Translations under genes and position numbers: made by a program
Assembly (NCBI RefSeq): GCF_001021025.1
Contig: NZ_CP011541.1
Span: forward strand, 2,356,001 to 2,420,000
DNA from: Corynebacterium epidermidicanis
Lineage (GTDB): Bacteria > Actinomycetota > Actinomycetes > Mycobacteriales > Mycobacteriaceae
Length of the DNA: 64,000 nucleotides
Direction: 5' to 3'
Notes under the pieces: generated by a model
The model's database searches: none
What the model saw: the letters and a program-made list of their open reading frames with translations, nothing else
What the model was told of the DNA's origin: nothing
Shown: positions 1 to 8,654 of the stretch, piece after piece
Layout of the letters: the number at the start of each line of letters is the position of its first letter
Numbering within the stretch: position 1 is the first letter of the stretch

Positions 1-536
1 AAGTCACGGCACTCCTCATGGGTATTAACCACCAACCGGTCCGCATTATCGACGATCTGCTGCTCACAAATCCGCCGAGCCTCCGACTCGGCGCTGTCAT
101 GCGCCGCACGATGAGAATTCTTCACCGCCGCGAGAGTATGCGCGGTATGAACGAGCGGGACCTGCCAGACGTCGCGAAGCAGCCAACCCACCTGGCCGGA
201 CAGCCAGTAGTGCGAATGCACCAGGTCGTAGGAGAGATCTTGGCACCTCGCGAACACCAAAATCCCACCCGCAAACGCTGCCAGCTGCGTGGAGAGATCC
301 TCTTTTTCCAGACCTTCATAGGGCCCCGCCACCACGTTGATTACCCGCAGCCGGGGTGCGACCTCAACAACTTCCCCTTGGCTTGGACGCGTCGCCCGAG
401 TGTAAACATCCACGTCGATGCCTTGCTCCGCCAACTTCTTCGCCGAGTTCAGCACATAGACATTCATGCCACCGGCATCACCCTGGCCCGGCTGCTGCAG
501 CGGAGAGGTGTGCATGGAAATCATCGCGATACGCAT
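1..536 (-). CDS. mshA: D-inositol-3-phosphate glycosyltransferase, 5' part
   Basis: N-terminal 178 residues of a GT-B (GT4) glycosyltransferase; the rest lies beyond the left edge. It begins [12 protein letters not shown], followed by the glycine-rich segment [10 protein letters not shown] that binds the nucleotide-sugar substrate in MshA proteins; later segments [10 protein letters not shown] and [11 protein letters not shown] also fit. MshA transfers GlcNAc from UDP-GlcNAc to inositol-3-phosphate, the first step of mycothiol synthesis in the cytoplasm. The ATG at 536 is chosen because the protein's conserved beta strand starts immediately after it. It is divergent from the acyl-CoA ligase at 684 with a 147-bp shared upstream region. 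Identification rests on family motifs; another GT4 enzyme is possible but less likely. Confidence 0.88.
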   Translation of the reverse strand, partial: MRIAMISMHTSPLQQPGQGDAGGMNVYVLNSAKKLAEQGIDVDVYTRATRPSQGEVVEVAPRLRVINVVAGPYEGLEKEDLSTQLAAFAGGILVFARCQDLSYDLVHSHYWLSGQVGWLLRDVWQVPLVHTAHTLAAVKNSHRAAHDSAESEARRICEQQIVDNADRLVVNTHEECRD

Positions 537-683
537 AGCCACCAGTGTAATTGCGCTTTTCGACGCCCGTCACAGCAGACCTACCCCAAAAAGCTACGAA
601 ATCAATAGGCATATACTAGCTATCGAAGAACATAACTTACGCAGACGTAACTAACATTCATCGAATCAGGAGCACAGTCTTTC
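537..683. promoter_or_regulatory. mshA / fadD divergent upstream region
   Basis: AT-rich 147-bp spacer between divergent genes. The decamer CATAACTTAC at 631-640 recurs at 2410-2419, upstream of the second ligase gene, so it may be a shared control site. AGGAG at 668-672 is the probable ribosome binding site for the gene at 684. No exact promoter is assigned. Confidence 0.4.
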
Positions 684-2399
684 ATGTCGGCAGCGGATAC
701 CAAAGCATGGCTCAAGCACTACCCTGAGTGGGTTCCTCACAACCTGGATTACCGAAACCTCACGATCCTGGATGCCTACGACAACAATCTCGCCTTCAAC
801 GCCGACCGAACCGCGTTGAACTTCTTCGGCCGGACCCAGACTTATGCTGAGCTCGATGCCCAAGTACGCCGCGCAGCAGCCGGCCTCCGTGCCTTCGGCG
901 TCCGCCCCGGCGACCGCGTAGCCATCCTGCTACCCAACTGCCCACAACACATCATCGCCTTCTACGCCATCCTCAAACTCGGCGCCACCGTCGTCGAACA
1001 CAACCCCCTCTACACCGCACACGAACTCACCCACCCCTTCCAAGACCACGCAGCCCGCGTCGCCATCTGCTGGGACAAATCCGCACCCATGCTCGAAAAA
1101 CTCCGCGAAACCACCCCACTGGAGACGATTATTTCGGTGGATATGACGGAAGCGATGCCACGGCTGCAACGACTGGCCCTGCGCTTGCCGGTCCCGCAGC
1201 TGCGGAAGACTCGGGCCAAGTTAACTGGCGAGGCTCCCAACACCGTGCCTTGGGAAGTGCTGATCGGCTCCGCACTTGGTGGATCTGGTCGCGACATCGA
1301 AACCCCGGAGTCTGTCACTCCGGAGACCATCGCCCTGATTCTCTACACCTCCGGCACCACCGGTGCCCCCAAAGGCGCGCAGCTCAGCCACGGCAACATG
1401 ACCGCAAACATGATCCAAGGCAAACACTGGGTCCCCAACCTGGGCGAACAAAAAGAAGTCTTTTTGGCCGCGCTTCCGATGTTCCACGCCTACGGGCTGA
1501 CGATGGTCGCGCTGGAAGGCGTCTACTGCGGTGCCGAAATCGTCCTGCTACCAGCACCCGATATGAAGCTCATCATGCAAGTGATGAAGAAATACAAACC
1601 CACTTGGATCCCAGGCGTACCCGCACTGTACGAAAAGATCGTGGAAGCCGCGGTAGAAAGCAATTTGGACATCTCCTCCGTGCGCGCAGCCTTTTCTGGC
1701 GCGTCTTCACTGCCGGTATCGACGGTGGAGAAATGGGAACGCCTCACCGGCGGACGCCTCGTCGAAGGCTACGGCCTCACCGAATGCTCCCCCATCCTCG
1801 TCGGCAACCCCATGGACGGCAACCGACGCCCCGGCTACATCGGCATCCCCTTCCCCGACACCGACATCCGCATCGCCAACCCAGATAACCTCGACGAAGC
1901 CCAACCAGACGGCACCGAAGGCGAAGTACTCGCCCGCGGACCACAAGTCTTCAAAGGCTACCTCAACCAACCAGAAGCCACCGCCAACTCCTTCCACAAC
2001 GGCTGGTACCGCACCGGAGACATCGGCGTCATGGAAGAAGACGGCTTCATCCGGCTTGTCGCCCGCATCAAAGAAATTATCATCACCGGCGGCTTCAATG
2101 TCTACCCGTCGGAGGTGGAGGAGGTTTTGCTTGCCCACCCCGATATTAAGGAATGCGCCGTCGTCGGCATGCCCCGCGCAGACGGCTCCGAAAACGTCTG
2201 CGCAGCAATCACTCTCGTCGAAGGAGCCGCGCTCGACCCAGAAGGACTAAAAGAATACTGCCGGGAGCAGCTCACCCGGTACAAGGTGCCACGCAAGTTC
2301 TACCACTTCGAACAGCTGCCACAAGACCAGATGGGCAAGATCCGACGTCGGGAAGTCCAAGCCCAACTGATTGCCCGCTACGGAGGCAACCCAAGTTAG
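684..2399 (+). CDS. long-chain acyl-CoA ligase (first tandem copy)
   Basis: 571-aa adenylate-forming enzyme of the long-chain fatty acid-CoA ligase type: ATP + fatty acid + CoA to acyl-CoA + AMP + PPi. Visible motifs: P-loop YTSGTTGAPKG near residues 220-230, GYGLTECSP near 360, YRTGDIG near 444, the hinge/linker with GGFNVYPSEVEE near 470, and the C-terminal catalytic lysine in MGKIRRREV near 552. Length is normal. The neighbour at 2521 is a tandem paralogue with the same architecture and no indel until the last codons. Large blocks of the two genes are identical at nucleotide level, which suggests recent gene conversion. Substrate chain length cannot be read from the sequence. FadD15/FadD5-like naming would be a guess. 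Confidence 0.92.
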   Translation: MSAADTKAWLKHYPEWVPHNLDYRNLTILDAYDNNLAFNADRTALNFFGRTQTYAELDAQVRRAAAGLRAFGVRPGDRVAILLPNCPQHIIAFYAILKLGATVVEHNPLYTAHELTHPFQDHAARVAICWDKSAPMLEKLRETTPLETIISVDMTEAMPRLQRLALRLPVPQLRKTRAKLTGEAPNTVPWEVLIGSALGGSGRDIETPESVTPETIALILYTSGTTGAPKGAQLSHGNMTANMIQGKHWVPNLGEQKEVFLAALPMFHAYGLTMVALEGVYCGAEIVLLPAPDMKLIMQVMKKYKPTWIPGVPALYEKIVEAAVESNLDISSVRAAFSGASSLPVSTVEKWERLTGGRLVEGYGLTECSPILVGNPMDGNRRPGYIGIPFPDTDIRIANPDNLDEAQPDGTEGEVLARGPQVFKGYLNQPEATANSFHNGWYRTGDIGVMEEDGFIRLVARIKEIIITGGFNVYPSEVEEVLLAHPDIKECAVVGMPRADGSENVCAAITLVEGAALDPEGLKEYCREQLTRYKVPRKFYHFEQLPQDQMGKIRRREVQAQLIARYGGNPS

Positions 2400-2405
2400 T
2401 TTGAG

Positions 2406-2426
2406 CGACATAACTTACATGTCGCA
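2406..2426. promoter_or_regulatory. inverted repeat between the tandem ligase genes
   Basis: GCGACAT (2406-2412) and ATGTCGC (2420-2426) form a perfect 7-bp dyad with a 7-base spacer. It lies just after the first ligase stop codon and contains the CATAACTTAC decamer also found upstream of the first ligase. It could be an operator or a small hairpin; there is no T-run after it. Confidence 0.4.
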
Positions 2427-2520
2427 TTGACGCCGACAGGTTGTCGACCTCGCTATACTTTTGCAAAAGAAAACAACGGCCAAAGATCAACGCGAAAGAA
2501 AACGAGGTTCGACAGCTCCG

Positions 2521-4239
2521 ATGTCTGCATTTGAAACCAAGGCCTGGCTCAATGAGTACGCTGAGTGGACCCCACCCCACCTCGACTACGGTGATCTCAC
2601 ACTGCTCGATTCCTACGACAACACCTTGGCCATCCACGGCGACCGCGTGGCTACCACCTTCTTTGGCCGTTCGCAGACTTATGCTGAGCTCGATGCCCAA
2701 GTACGCCGCGCAGCAGCCGGCCTCCGTGCCTTCGGCGTCCGCCCCGGCGACCGCGTAGCCATCCTGCTACCCAACTGCCCACAACACATCATCGCCTTCT
2801 ACGCCATCCTCAAACTCGGCGCCACCGTCGTCGAACACAACCCCCTCTACACCGCACACGAACTCACCCACCCCTTCCAAGACCACGCAGCCCGCGTCGC
2901 CATCTGCTGGGACAAATCCGCACCCATGCTCGAAAAACTCCGCGAAACCACCCCGCTAGAGACGATCGTGTCTGTCAACATGATCAACGCTATGCCTACC
3001 GTGCAGCGTGCCGCATTGCGGCTACCTATTCCGCAGTTGCAGAAGGCCCGCACGAAGCTCAGCGGTGAAGCCCCCAACACGGTGCCTTGGGAATTGTTGC
3101 TCGGTCATGCGCTTGGCGGGACCGGCCAAGACATCGAAACACCCGAGTTTGTCACCAAAGACACAGTAGCTGTGATTCTCTACACCTCCGGCACCACCGG
3201 TGCCCCCAAAGGCGCGCAGCTCAGCCACGGCAACATCGTTGCCAACCTCGTACATGGTCTGGCGTGGGTGCCCGGACTCGGCGAAAGCAAGGAAAAGTTC
3301 CTCTCCGCCTTGCCGATGTTCCACGCCTACGGCATGACCATGGCAGTGCTCATTGGTATCCACTGTGGCGCAGAACTGATCTTGTTGCCTGCCCCAGATA
3401 TCAAACTCATCATGAAGATCATGCGGAAGAACACCCCGACCTGGCTACCGGGCGTGCCGACGCTCTACGAGAAAATCGCCGAAACCGCTGAGGAACTCGG
3501 GGTAAACATCACTGGAGTTCGCAACTCTTTCTCCGGCGCATCTACCCTGCCGGTATCGACGGTGGAGAAATGGGAACGCCTCACCGGCGGACGCCTCGTC
3601 GAAGGCTACGGCCTCACCGAATGCTCCCCCATCCTCGTCGGCAACCCCATGGACGGCAACCGACGCCCCGGCTACATCGGCATCCCCTTCCCCGACACCG
3701 ACATCCGCATCGCCAACCCAGATAACCTCGACAAAACCCAACCAGACGGCACCGAAGGCGAAGTACTCGCCCGCGGACCACAAGTCTTCAAAGGCTACCT
3801 CAACCAACCAGAAGCCACCGCCAACTCCTTCCACAACGGCTGGTACCGCACCGGAGACATCGGCGTCATGGAAGAAGACGGCTTCATCCGGCTTGTCGCC
3901 CGCATCAAAGAAATTATCATCACCGGCGGCTTCAATGTCTACCCATCGGAGGTGGAGGAAGTGCTCCGCGCGCACCCAGACGTGGTGGGATGTGCGGTCG
4001 TCGGCATGCCCCGCGCAGACGGCTCCGAAAACGTCTGCGCAGCAGTAACACTTAGCGAGGGCGCCACCATGGACCCGGAGGCGCTGAAGGAATACTGTCG
4101 TACCAAGCTCACCCGGTACAAGGTGCCTCGCAAGTTCTACCACTTCGAACAGCTGCCACAAGACCAGATGGGCAAGATCCGACGTCGGGAAGTGCGCGAC
4201 CAGCTCGTAGAGCGCTACGGCATCAGTGAAACGAGCTAG
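2521..4239 (+). CDS. long-chain acyl-CoA ligase (second tandem copy)
   Basis: 572-aa paralogue of the preceding ligase with the same adenylation motifs (YTSGTTGAPKG, GYGLTECSP, YRTGDIG, MGKIRRREV). The reading frame is open upstream to 2461. The start is set at 2521 because MSAFETKAWLNEY aligns exactly with MSAADTKAWLKHY of the first copy, at the constant 1837-bp offset that holds along both genes. The N-terminal region, residues about 105-215 and the region around the acyl pocket (about 240-340) differ between copies, while the nucleotide-binding and C-terminal parts are almost identical. This pattern fits two enzymes with different acyl preferences kept alike by conversion. It is convergent with murB; stop codons are 6 bp apart. 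Confidence 0.9.
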   Translation: MSAFETKAWLNEYAEWTPPHLDYGDLTLLDSYDNTLAIHGDRVATTFFGRSQTYAELDAQVRRAAAGLRAFGVRPGDRVAILLPNCPQHIIAFYAILKLGATVVEHNPLYTAHELTHPFQDHAARVAICWDKSAPMLEKLRETTPLETIVSVNMINAMPTVQRAALRLPIPQLQKARTKLSGEAPNTVPWELLLGHALGGTGQDIETPEFVTKDTVAVILYTSGTTGAPKGAQLSHGNIVANLVHGLAWVPGLGESKEKFLSALPMFHAYGMTMAVLIGIHCGAELILLPAPDIKLIMKIMRKNTPTWLPGVPTLYEKIAETAEELGVNITGVRNSFSGASTLPVSTVEKWERLTGGRLVEGYGLTECSPILVGNPMDGNRRPGYIGIPFPDTDIRIANPDNLDKTQPDGTEGEVLARGPQVFKGYLNQPEATANSFHNGWYRTGDIGVMEEDGFIRLVARIKEIIITGGFNVYPSEVEEVLRAHPDVVGCAVVGMPRADGSENVCAAVTLSEGATMDPEALKEYCRTKLTRYKVPRKFYHFEQLPQDQMGKIRRREVRDQLVERYGISETS

Positions 4240-4245
4240 CTTCTG

Positions 4246-5289
4246 CTAAATCTCGATCCCGATCCACACGGGTTCGGGCTCGAGCAGGACCCCAAATTCC
4301 GCTGCCACGCCGGCGCGTACGTGGCGGGCAAGGTCAACTATGTCGGCGGTCGTGGCCTCGCCACGGTTGGTGAGTGCCAGGGTGTGCTTGGTTGACAGCC
4401 CGGCGCGACCGGGTGGCAGTGTAAACCCTTTGTCAAAGCCCGCGTGTTGGATCAGCCAAGCAGCTGACATTTTCACTTCTTCGGTGCCTGCCACCGGGTA
4501 ACGCGGAACTTGCTGGTCTGGGAAGCGTGCTGCGATTTGCTCGGCACGTTCGGCGTCTACGACCGGGTTGGTGAAGAAGGATCCCGCGGACCAGGTGTCG
4601 TGGTCGGTCACGTCGTAGACCATGCCTTTGGCACGCCTTAATGCCAGCACTGCTTCCCGGACCTGGGTGGCTGGTTGGCGCTGCCCCCCAGCGGTGGCAC
4701 CGAGGCTGCGGGCAAGTTCGCCATAGCGCAGCGGGGCAGAAAGACCGTCCGGGTTTAGCTGCATCTCAATGGCCAGCACGACCGCACGGGAGGTGAATTT
4801 GAGGTTGGAGTATCGATACGCCAACTCGAGTTCGCTGGCAGGGACCCACTCATCAATGCCTGTGTCGCGGTGCAGCAAGCGCACCCGGGTGAGCACATCG
4901 GAGACTTCCGCGCCATAGGCGCCAACGTTTTGCACGGGAACCGCCCCGGCGGATCCGGGGATTCCCGAAAGGCACTCGATGCCACCGAGTCCAGAGGCGA
5001 CCGCTAGTTCCACGACTTCATCCCAGACCGCCCCTGCTTCGGCTTGCACCAGCCCGGTGGCGAGGTTCACGGTAATTTCATCGCACGCCACAAGCACAGC
5101 CACGCAGTCCACAGTGCCGTCTGCGATGACTAAATTCGAGCCGCCGCCCACGATCAGCACTGGGATGTGATTGGCATCGCAAGTGGTTACTACCGCAACG
5201 ATCGCCTCGATAGAAGTGCAGGTCACAGTGGCAATCGGTTGTCCGCCAACGTGCAGCGTCGTGCGCTGCGACAACGGCTCATCGCTCAT
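4246..5289 (-). CDS. murB: UDP-N-acetylenolpyruvoylglucosamine reductase
   Basis: 347-aa FAD flavoprotein that reduces UDP-GlcNAc-enolpyruvate to UDP-MurNAc with NADPH, the second committed step of peptidoglycan precursor synthesis. The N-terminal PCMH-type FAD domain contains TTLHVGG and VLIVGGGSNLVIAD; GIECLSGIPGSAGAVPVQNVG is the FAD/substrate loop; AYRYSNLKF carries the conserved tyrosine; SAGSFFTNP carries the catalytic serine; and EPEPVWIG is the C-terminal end. The ATG at 5289 places the conserved TTLHVGG about 10 residues in, as usual. The frame stays open to 5889, but that extension runs antisense through the gene at 5386 and is not credible. A GTG six bases upstream is an alternative start. 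Confidence 0.93.
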   Translation of the reverse strand: MSDEPLSQRTTLHVGGQPIATVTCTSIEAIVAVVTTCDANHIPVLIVGGGSNLVIADGTVDCVAVLVACDEITVNLATGLVQAEAGAVWDEVVELAVASGLGGIECLSGIPGSAGAVPVQNVGAYGAEVSDVLTRVRLLHRDTGIDEWVPASELELAYRYSNLKFTSRAVVLAIEMQLNPDGLSAPLRYGELARSLGATAGGQRQPATQVREAVLALRRAKGMVYDVTDHDTWSAGSFFTNPVVDAERAEQIAARFPDQQVPRYPVAGTEEVKMSAAWLIQHAGFDKGFTLPPGRAGLSTKHTLALTNRGEATTADIVDLARHVRAGVAAEFGVLLEPEPVWIGIEI

Positions 5290-5385
5290 CGTCACGCCGG
5301 CGACAGCAACAAGCTCCGGGTAAATCTCGGCGAATTTCTGGGTCAGAGATAGGTCACGCACCCCTCTAACGGTAGTCTGTAGCTT

Positions 5386-5886
5386 ATGGCAACGCGTAGC
5401 GAGAACACCGTAACGATCAATTTCCCACCAGCAAAGGTGCTGGAGGCCTACTCCAGCGCTGAATACTGGGCGTACAACGTAGCAAACCTCTCCACCGAAC
5501 CAGGTGAAGTGAACTCCTTCAACAAGGATGACAACGGCGCAGAGGCAGTGCTCTTTGAGGTCCTGCCACAAGACCTGCTGCCAGAGGCAGTCCAGGCAAT
5601 GATTTCGCAGGCGCTGAAGGTTAAGCGCGTGGTGAAGGTGGGCTCTCTCATCGGCGACACCGCGCAGGCTTCCTACACTGCAGACGTTAAAGGCACCCCT
5701 GTCGACTTCAAAGGCGACATCACTATTTCCGGTGCAGACACCACCACCTTGGCTTACAACAACGAGGTTTCGGTGAACATCCCATTCATGGGCCCAGCTA
5801 TCGAGCCAAAGGTTGCCGATGCCCTCGGCGAGCTTTTCGCTAACGAAGCTGCGCTGACCGAAAAGTGGATCGCGGAAAACCTGTAG
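5386..5886 (+). CDS. DUF2505 family protein
   Basis: 166-aa soluble protein resembling DUF2505 (SRPBCC/START-like fold) found across Corynebacteriales. It begins MATRSENTVTINFPPAKV, a typical start for this family in which a ligand-cavity beta sheet follows. No catalytic residues are evident, there is no signal peptide, and the protein is acidic. It is divergent from murB (96-bp gap) and is followed by a methyltransferase gene 40 bp downstream. The function is unknown; a lipid- or ligand-binding role is inferred from the fold only. Confidence 0.8.
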   Translation: MATRSENTVTINFPPAKVLEAYSSAEYWAYNVANLSTEPGEVNSFNKDDNGAEAVLFEVLPQDLLPEAVQAMISQALKVKRVVKVGSLIGDTAQASYTADVKGTPVDFKGDITISGADTTTLAYNNEVSVNIPFMGPAIEPKVADALGELFANEAALTEKWIAENL

Positions 5887-5924
5887 CAAGACCCGCTTAG
5901 CCCGCTAGCCCCAGATACGCGTCA

Positions 5925-5980
5925 CAATGGCCGACCACGCTCATAACCTCCGGTTTACCGCGAGCAGTGGTCGGCCATTG
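5925..5980 (+). promoter_or_regulatory. 14-bp perfect hairpin enclosing the methyltransferase start
   Basis: CAATGGCCGACCAC (5925-5938) is the exact reverse complement of GTGGTCGGCCATTG (5967-5980). The ATG at 5927 of the downstream gene sits inside the left arm. It could terminate the DUF2505 transcript or control translation of the methyltransferase. It is followed by GGCGTTATTA, not by a T-run. Confidence 0.65.
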
Positions 5981-6730
5981 GGCGTTATTACCCGGGGGAC
6001 CACGAATATCAACCGCCTGAGGCGCTGCGACCGCTGGATGCACTACGATCCCAACATCCGCGCGGCACTAGCACTCCCTCGCCCACTGGCGCTCGACGTA
6101 GGCTACGGCGCCTCGCACACCACCACTGTCGAATGGGCCGGGTGGTTGCGACGCATCGCCCCAGACATCCAAGTCACCGGCCTGGAGATTAACCCGGAGC
6201 GGGTATTGCCACCTCGGGACGGCGTCACCTTCGAGTTAGGTGGCTTTGAATTATCCGGTTACACCCCCAACTTGGTCCGTGCGTTCAACGTGCTCCGCCA
6301 GTATGACGTCGCCCAGGTGGAGGACGCCTGGCGAGAAGTCTGTAGCCGACTCGCCCCCGGTGGGTACTTCGTGGAGGGCACCTGCGACGAGCTGGGGCGT
6401 CGCTCCTGCTGGGTGCTTCTCGACCGCACCGGCCCTAAGTCCCTCACAATGGCATGGGACCCGATGGACGTCGATAAGCCCAGCGACCTAGCCGAGCGAC
6501 TGCCCAAGCGCTTGATCCATGACAATGTGCCCGGAACCCCGATCAATCGCCTGCTCACGGCTATGGACGACGCCTGGGCGCGCACCGCCGGGTGGTCGCC
6601 CTACGGGCCACGGGTGCGGTGGCGCAAGGCCCGAGAGCTGCTGCTTAACGACGCCTGGCCTCTCACCCCCATTCGCCGTCGTATCCGCGACAACATCATC
6701 ACCGTGCCCTGGGATCTGGTGGCGAACTAG
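5927..6730 (+). CDS. class I SAM-dependent methyltransferase
   Basis: 267-aa protein with a SAM-binding motif I LALDVGYGASHTTT at about residues 54-67, a following acidic strand VTGLEINPERV, and LAPGGYFVEGTCDE near motif post-II. The family is common in Corynebacterium and annotated only as a methyltransferase. The substrate is unknown. The start at ATG 5927 puts RPLGVITRGTTN at residue 16; this segment is probably the conserved N-terminus, so the first 15 residues are less certain. The start codon lies inside a 14-bp perfect stem. An in-frame TTG at 5978 is a possible alternative start. The next gene follows after 27 bp. Confidence 0.78.
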   Translation: MADHAHNLRFTASSGRPLGVITRGTTNINRLRRCDRWMHYDPNIRAALALPRPLALDVGYGASHTTTVEWAGWLRRIAPDIQVTGLEINPERVLPPRDGVTFELGGFELSGYTPNLVRAFNVLRQYDVAQVEDAWREVCSRLAPGGYFVEGTCDELGRRSCWVLLDRTGPKSLTMAWDPMDVDKPSDLAERLPKRLIHDNVPGTPINRLLTAMDDAWARTAGWSPYGPRVRWRKARELLLNDAWPLTPIRRRIRDNIITVPWDLVAN

Positions 6731-6757
6731 CGGGCACTTCTGCAACACTGGTTTCTT

Positions 6758-7561
6758 GTGAGTACTCGAAGTAAAGGTTCCTTGGTTTGGAAAGTCCTGA
6801 TCAGTGTGGCGCTTGTCGTCGTGATCCTGATGATCGTCGCCGAGTTCGGTCTGCGTTGGTACATCAGTGATTCGATGAAGAAGCAGCTGGTCGCGGACAG
6901 TGGTAGTCAGGCAAGCGCACAAAGCGTTGCGGACGCGTCGATTTCCTTCGGCCCAACACCGTTGCTGCTTTCGGCGCTCACTAAGAACATCCCGAGCGTT
7001 GACATCGACACCCCGTCCACATTGAACATTAGCGAGGGCAACCCGCCGTCCGTGGTGGGCACGCCAGCAGCTCAGTTGCAGATCAGCGACCTGGATACCG
7101 CTGATCCCAACAATCCGATTGCTGGCCATCTCGTGGTGCACACCCAGTTGCCCGAGAAGTACCTTCTCGCCCAAATCCAGCTCGCCATGGCGCAGCAACA
7201 GGCCTCGCAGGGTAATGACATCGCGTCACAACTGATGGCTAACTTTGTGCGGGTCACCGACGTGCAAGCAAACGGCGAGAAGGGAACTATCGACGTTACC
7301 TTTACCGATGGCGCCGCCAACTTGAGCATTCGACCTACTTCGCGCGACGGATCCGTCACTTTCGAAGCGGAAAACGCGCAACTGTTCGGTTTCAATCTGC
7401 CTCAGCAAGCGACTGCTGCCATCACTGACGCTCTAGATAAGCAGGCGGCCAATGCCGGCGGCAATCTTTCAGTGGACGAAATCCGGGTGCAAAACGACAT
7501 CCTGGATATCGCATTCTCCGGCAACGACGTGCCACTTAGCGAAGCACAGCAGCAGCGTTAG
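6758..7561 (+). CDS. LmeA-like phospholipid-binding protein (DUF2993)
   Basis: 267-aa protein starting at GTG with an N-terminal membrane segment at residues 11-29 (VWKVLISVALVVVILMIV) and a mostly beta extracytoplasmic domain with repeated acidic VDIDTPSTLN-type segments. This matches DUF2993/LmeA, which in mycobacteria binds phospholipid in the periplasm and supports lipomannan elongation and mannosyltransferase maintenance. The 3' end overlaps the 3' end of convergent deoC by 26 bp. It likely functions at the outer face of the cytoplasmic membrane. Function is assigned by family; nothing else in the neighbourhood is lipoglycan-specific. Confidence 0.8.
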   Translation: MSTRSKGSLVWKVLISVALVVVILMIVAEFGLRWYISDSMKKQLVADSGSQASAQSVADASISFGPTPLLLSALTKNIPSVDIDTPSTLNISEGNPPSVVGTPAAQLQISDLDTADPNNPIAGHLVVHTQLPEKYLLAQIQLAMAQQQASQGNDIASQLMANFVRVTDVQANGEKGTIDVTFTDGAANLSIRPTSRDGSVTFEAENAQLFGFNLPQQATAAITDALDKQAANAGGNLSVDEIRVQNDILDIAFSGNDVPLSEAQQQR

Positions 7562-8183
7562 ACACGCCTAGGCGGCTGGCTCCCGCCTCAATCATCGCGC
7601 ATGCGGTGTCGTAATCCCTGATCCCTCCCGATGCCTTCACGCCCACGCTAGCGGGTACGCTGTCCCGCAAGATCCGCACTGCTTCGATACTCGCGCCACC
7701 GGCCGGATGAAAACCCGTGGAGGTCTTGACGAAGTTCGCGCCCGCTTTCGCGCAGGTGCGTGCGGCAAATTCGATGGTCTCCCGATCGAAGGCAGCGGTT
7801 TCCAGGATTACTTTGAGCAGCACCTGATCGGTGATCGCTTCCCGGATCGCCACGAGCTCGGAAAGCAGTGCGTACTCATCTTTCGTGGCCACGCTGCCAA
7901 GATCGGCAACCACGTCGATTTCCACTGCGCCATTTTGCACTGCGAAGCGCGCCTCAGTCGCCTTAATCAGCGGGTGATGTTTGCCCGAGGGGAAGCCACA
8001 TACCGTTGCCACCCGCAGCTCCGTATCGGACGTCGCATGCAGTAGCGACGGCGAGACGCACACCGTGGGCACTCCCAAGCGCTTCGCATCTGCCAGCAGA
8101 GCTGCCACATCCTCCGCGGTAGCAGTCGGTTGGAGCAGGGTGTAGTCGATGAGCATGGCGAGGTCCGCCCGGTCAATGTGCAT
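7536..8183 (-). CDS. deoC: deoxyribose-phosphate aldolase
   Basis: 215-aa class I aldolase that splits 2-deoxyribose-5-phosphate into glyceraldehyde-3-phosphate and acetaldehyde in deoxynucleoside catabolism. Catalytic residues are visible: Schiff-base Lys153 in NFVKTSTGF, Lys183 in VKASGGIRD (proton relay) and Asp90 in VEIDVV. The ATG at 8183 gives MHIDRADLAMLIDYTLL, the normal N-terminus; the frame is open to 8381 but upstream residues are not family-like. The last codons overlap the convergent lmeA-like gene. A DUF2516 gene lies upstream on the same strand with 50 bp between, so the two may be co-transcribed. Confidence 0.93.
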   Translation of the reverse strand: MHIDRADLAMLIDYTLLQPTATAEDVAALLADAKRLGVPTVCVSPSLLHATSDTELRVATVCGFPSGKHHPLIKATEARFAVQNGAVEIDVVADLGSVATKDEYALLSELVAIREAITDQVLLKVILETAAFDRETIEFAARTCAKAGANFVKTSTGFHPAGGASIEAVRILRDSVPASVGVKASGGIRDYDTACAMIEAGASRLGVSNAAAVLR

Positions 8184-8233
8184 GGTGAGTAATACCTGTC
8201 GAGATGAGTTGAATAGGGAAGCTAGACGGTGTG

Positions 8234-8524
8234 TTACCAGCCGTAATTGCCACTGAGGATGTCTTTGATCTGTGGGCGGACATCGAACCAATAGACGCCG
8301 ATCGCGACAATGCCAATCCAAGACAGGAATGGAAAACGCAGTAGCACTACCAGCGCAGCTGCCACCAAAATGCCCACCCACACCATCTTCGGCTGCCGAT
8401 CAGCGGCCGTGAAGGCATCTTCGCGGGTCATTCCGGCGAGCACCGCCCCGACGATCCCGGCCAGGGCGATCGCAAAGTAAAACACCATGGTCGCGTAGCT
8501 GATCGTTGCGACAAAGACCGTCAT
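8234..8524 (-). CDS. DUF2516 family membrane protein
   Basis: 96-aa integral membrane protein with three predicted helices (about 10-30, 45-62, 64-82) and a C-terminal DVRPQIKDILSGNYGW motif that is characteristic of actinobacterial DUF2516 proteins. AAGGAG precedes the ATG with a 5-base spacer, so the start is well supported. Upstream of deoC on the same strand. Function unknown; there are no catalytic residues, and it may be a membrane scaffold subunit. Confidence 0.82.
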   Translation of the reverse strand: MTVFVATISYATMVFYFAIALAGIVGAVLAGMTREDAFTAADRQPKMVWVGILVAAALVVLLRFPFLSWIGIVAIGVYWFDVRPQIKDILSGNYGW

Positions 8525-8654
8525 TCGAACTCCTTGGGTGTGTGATTCCCGGTTGAACCCGGGTTTTTCCCGGTAGCATTTGCCCAGATGGGGGCCAGAA
8601 TGTCATCCTAGCAGCCCCGAAGAACAACATCGCTTGCGTCAGGCTGGGCCCGCA

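Noticed and set aside
18..608. Plus-strand open frame of 196 codons at the left edge
   Set aside because: Antisense to mshA, whose N-terminus is clear on the minus strand.
5290..5889. Upstream extension of murB
   Set aside because: Reads antisense through the DUF2505 gene and carries no MurB residues.
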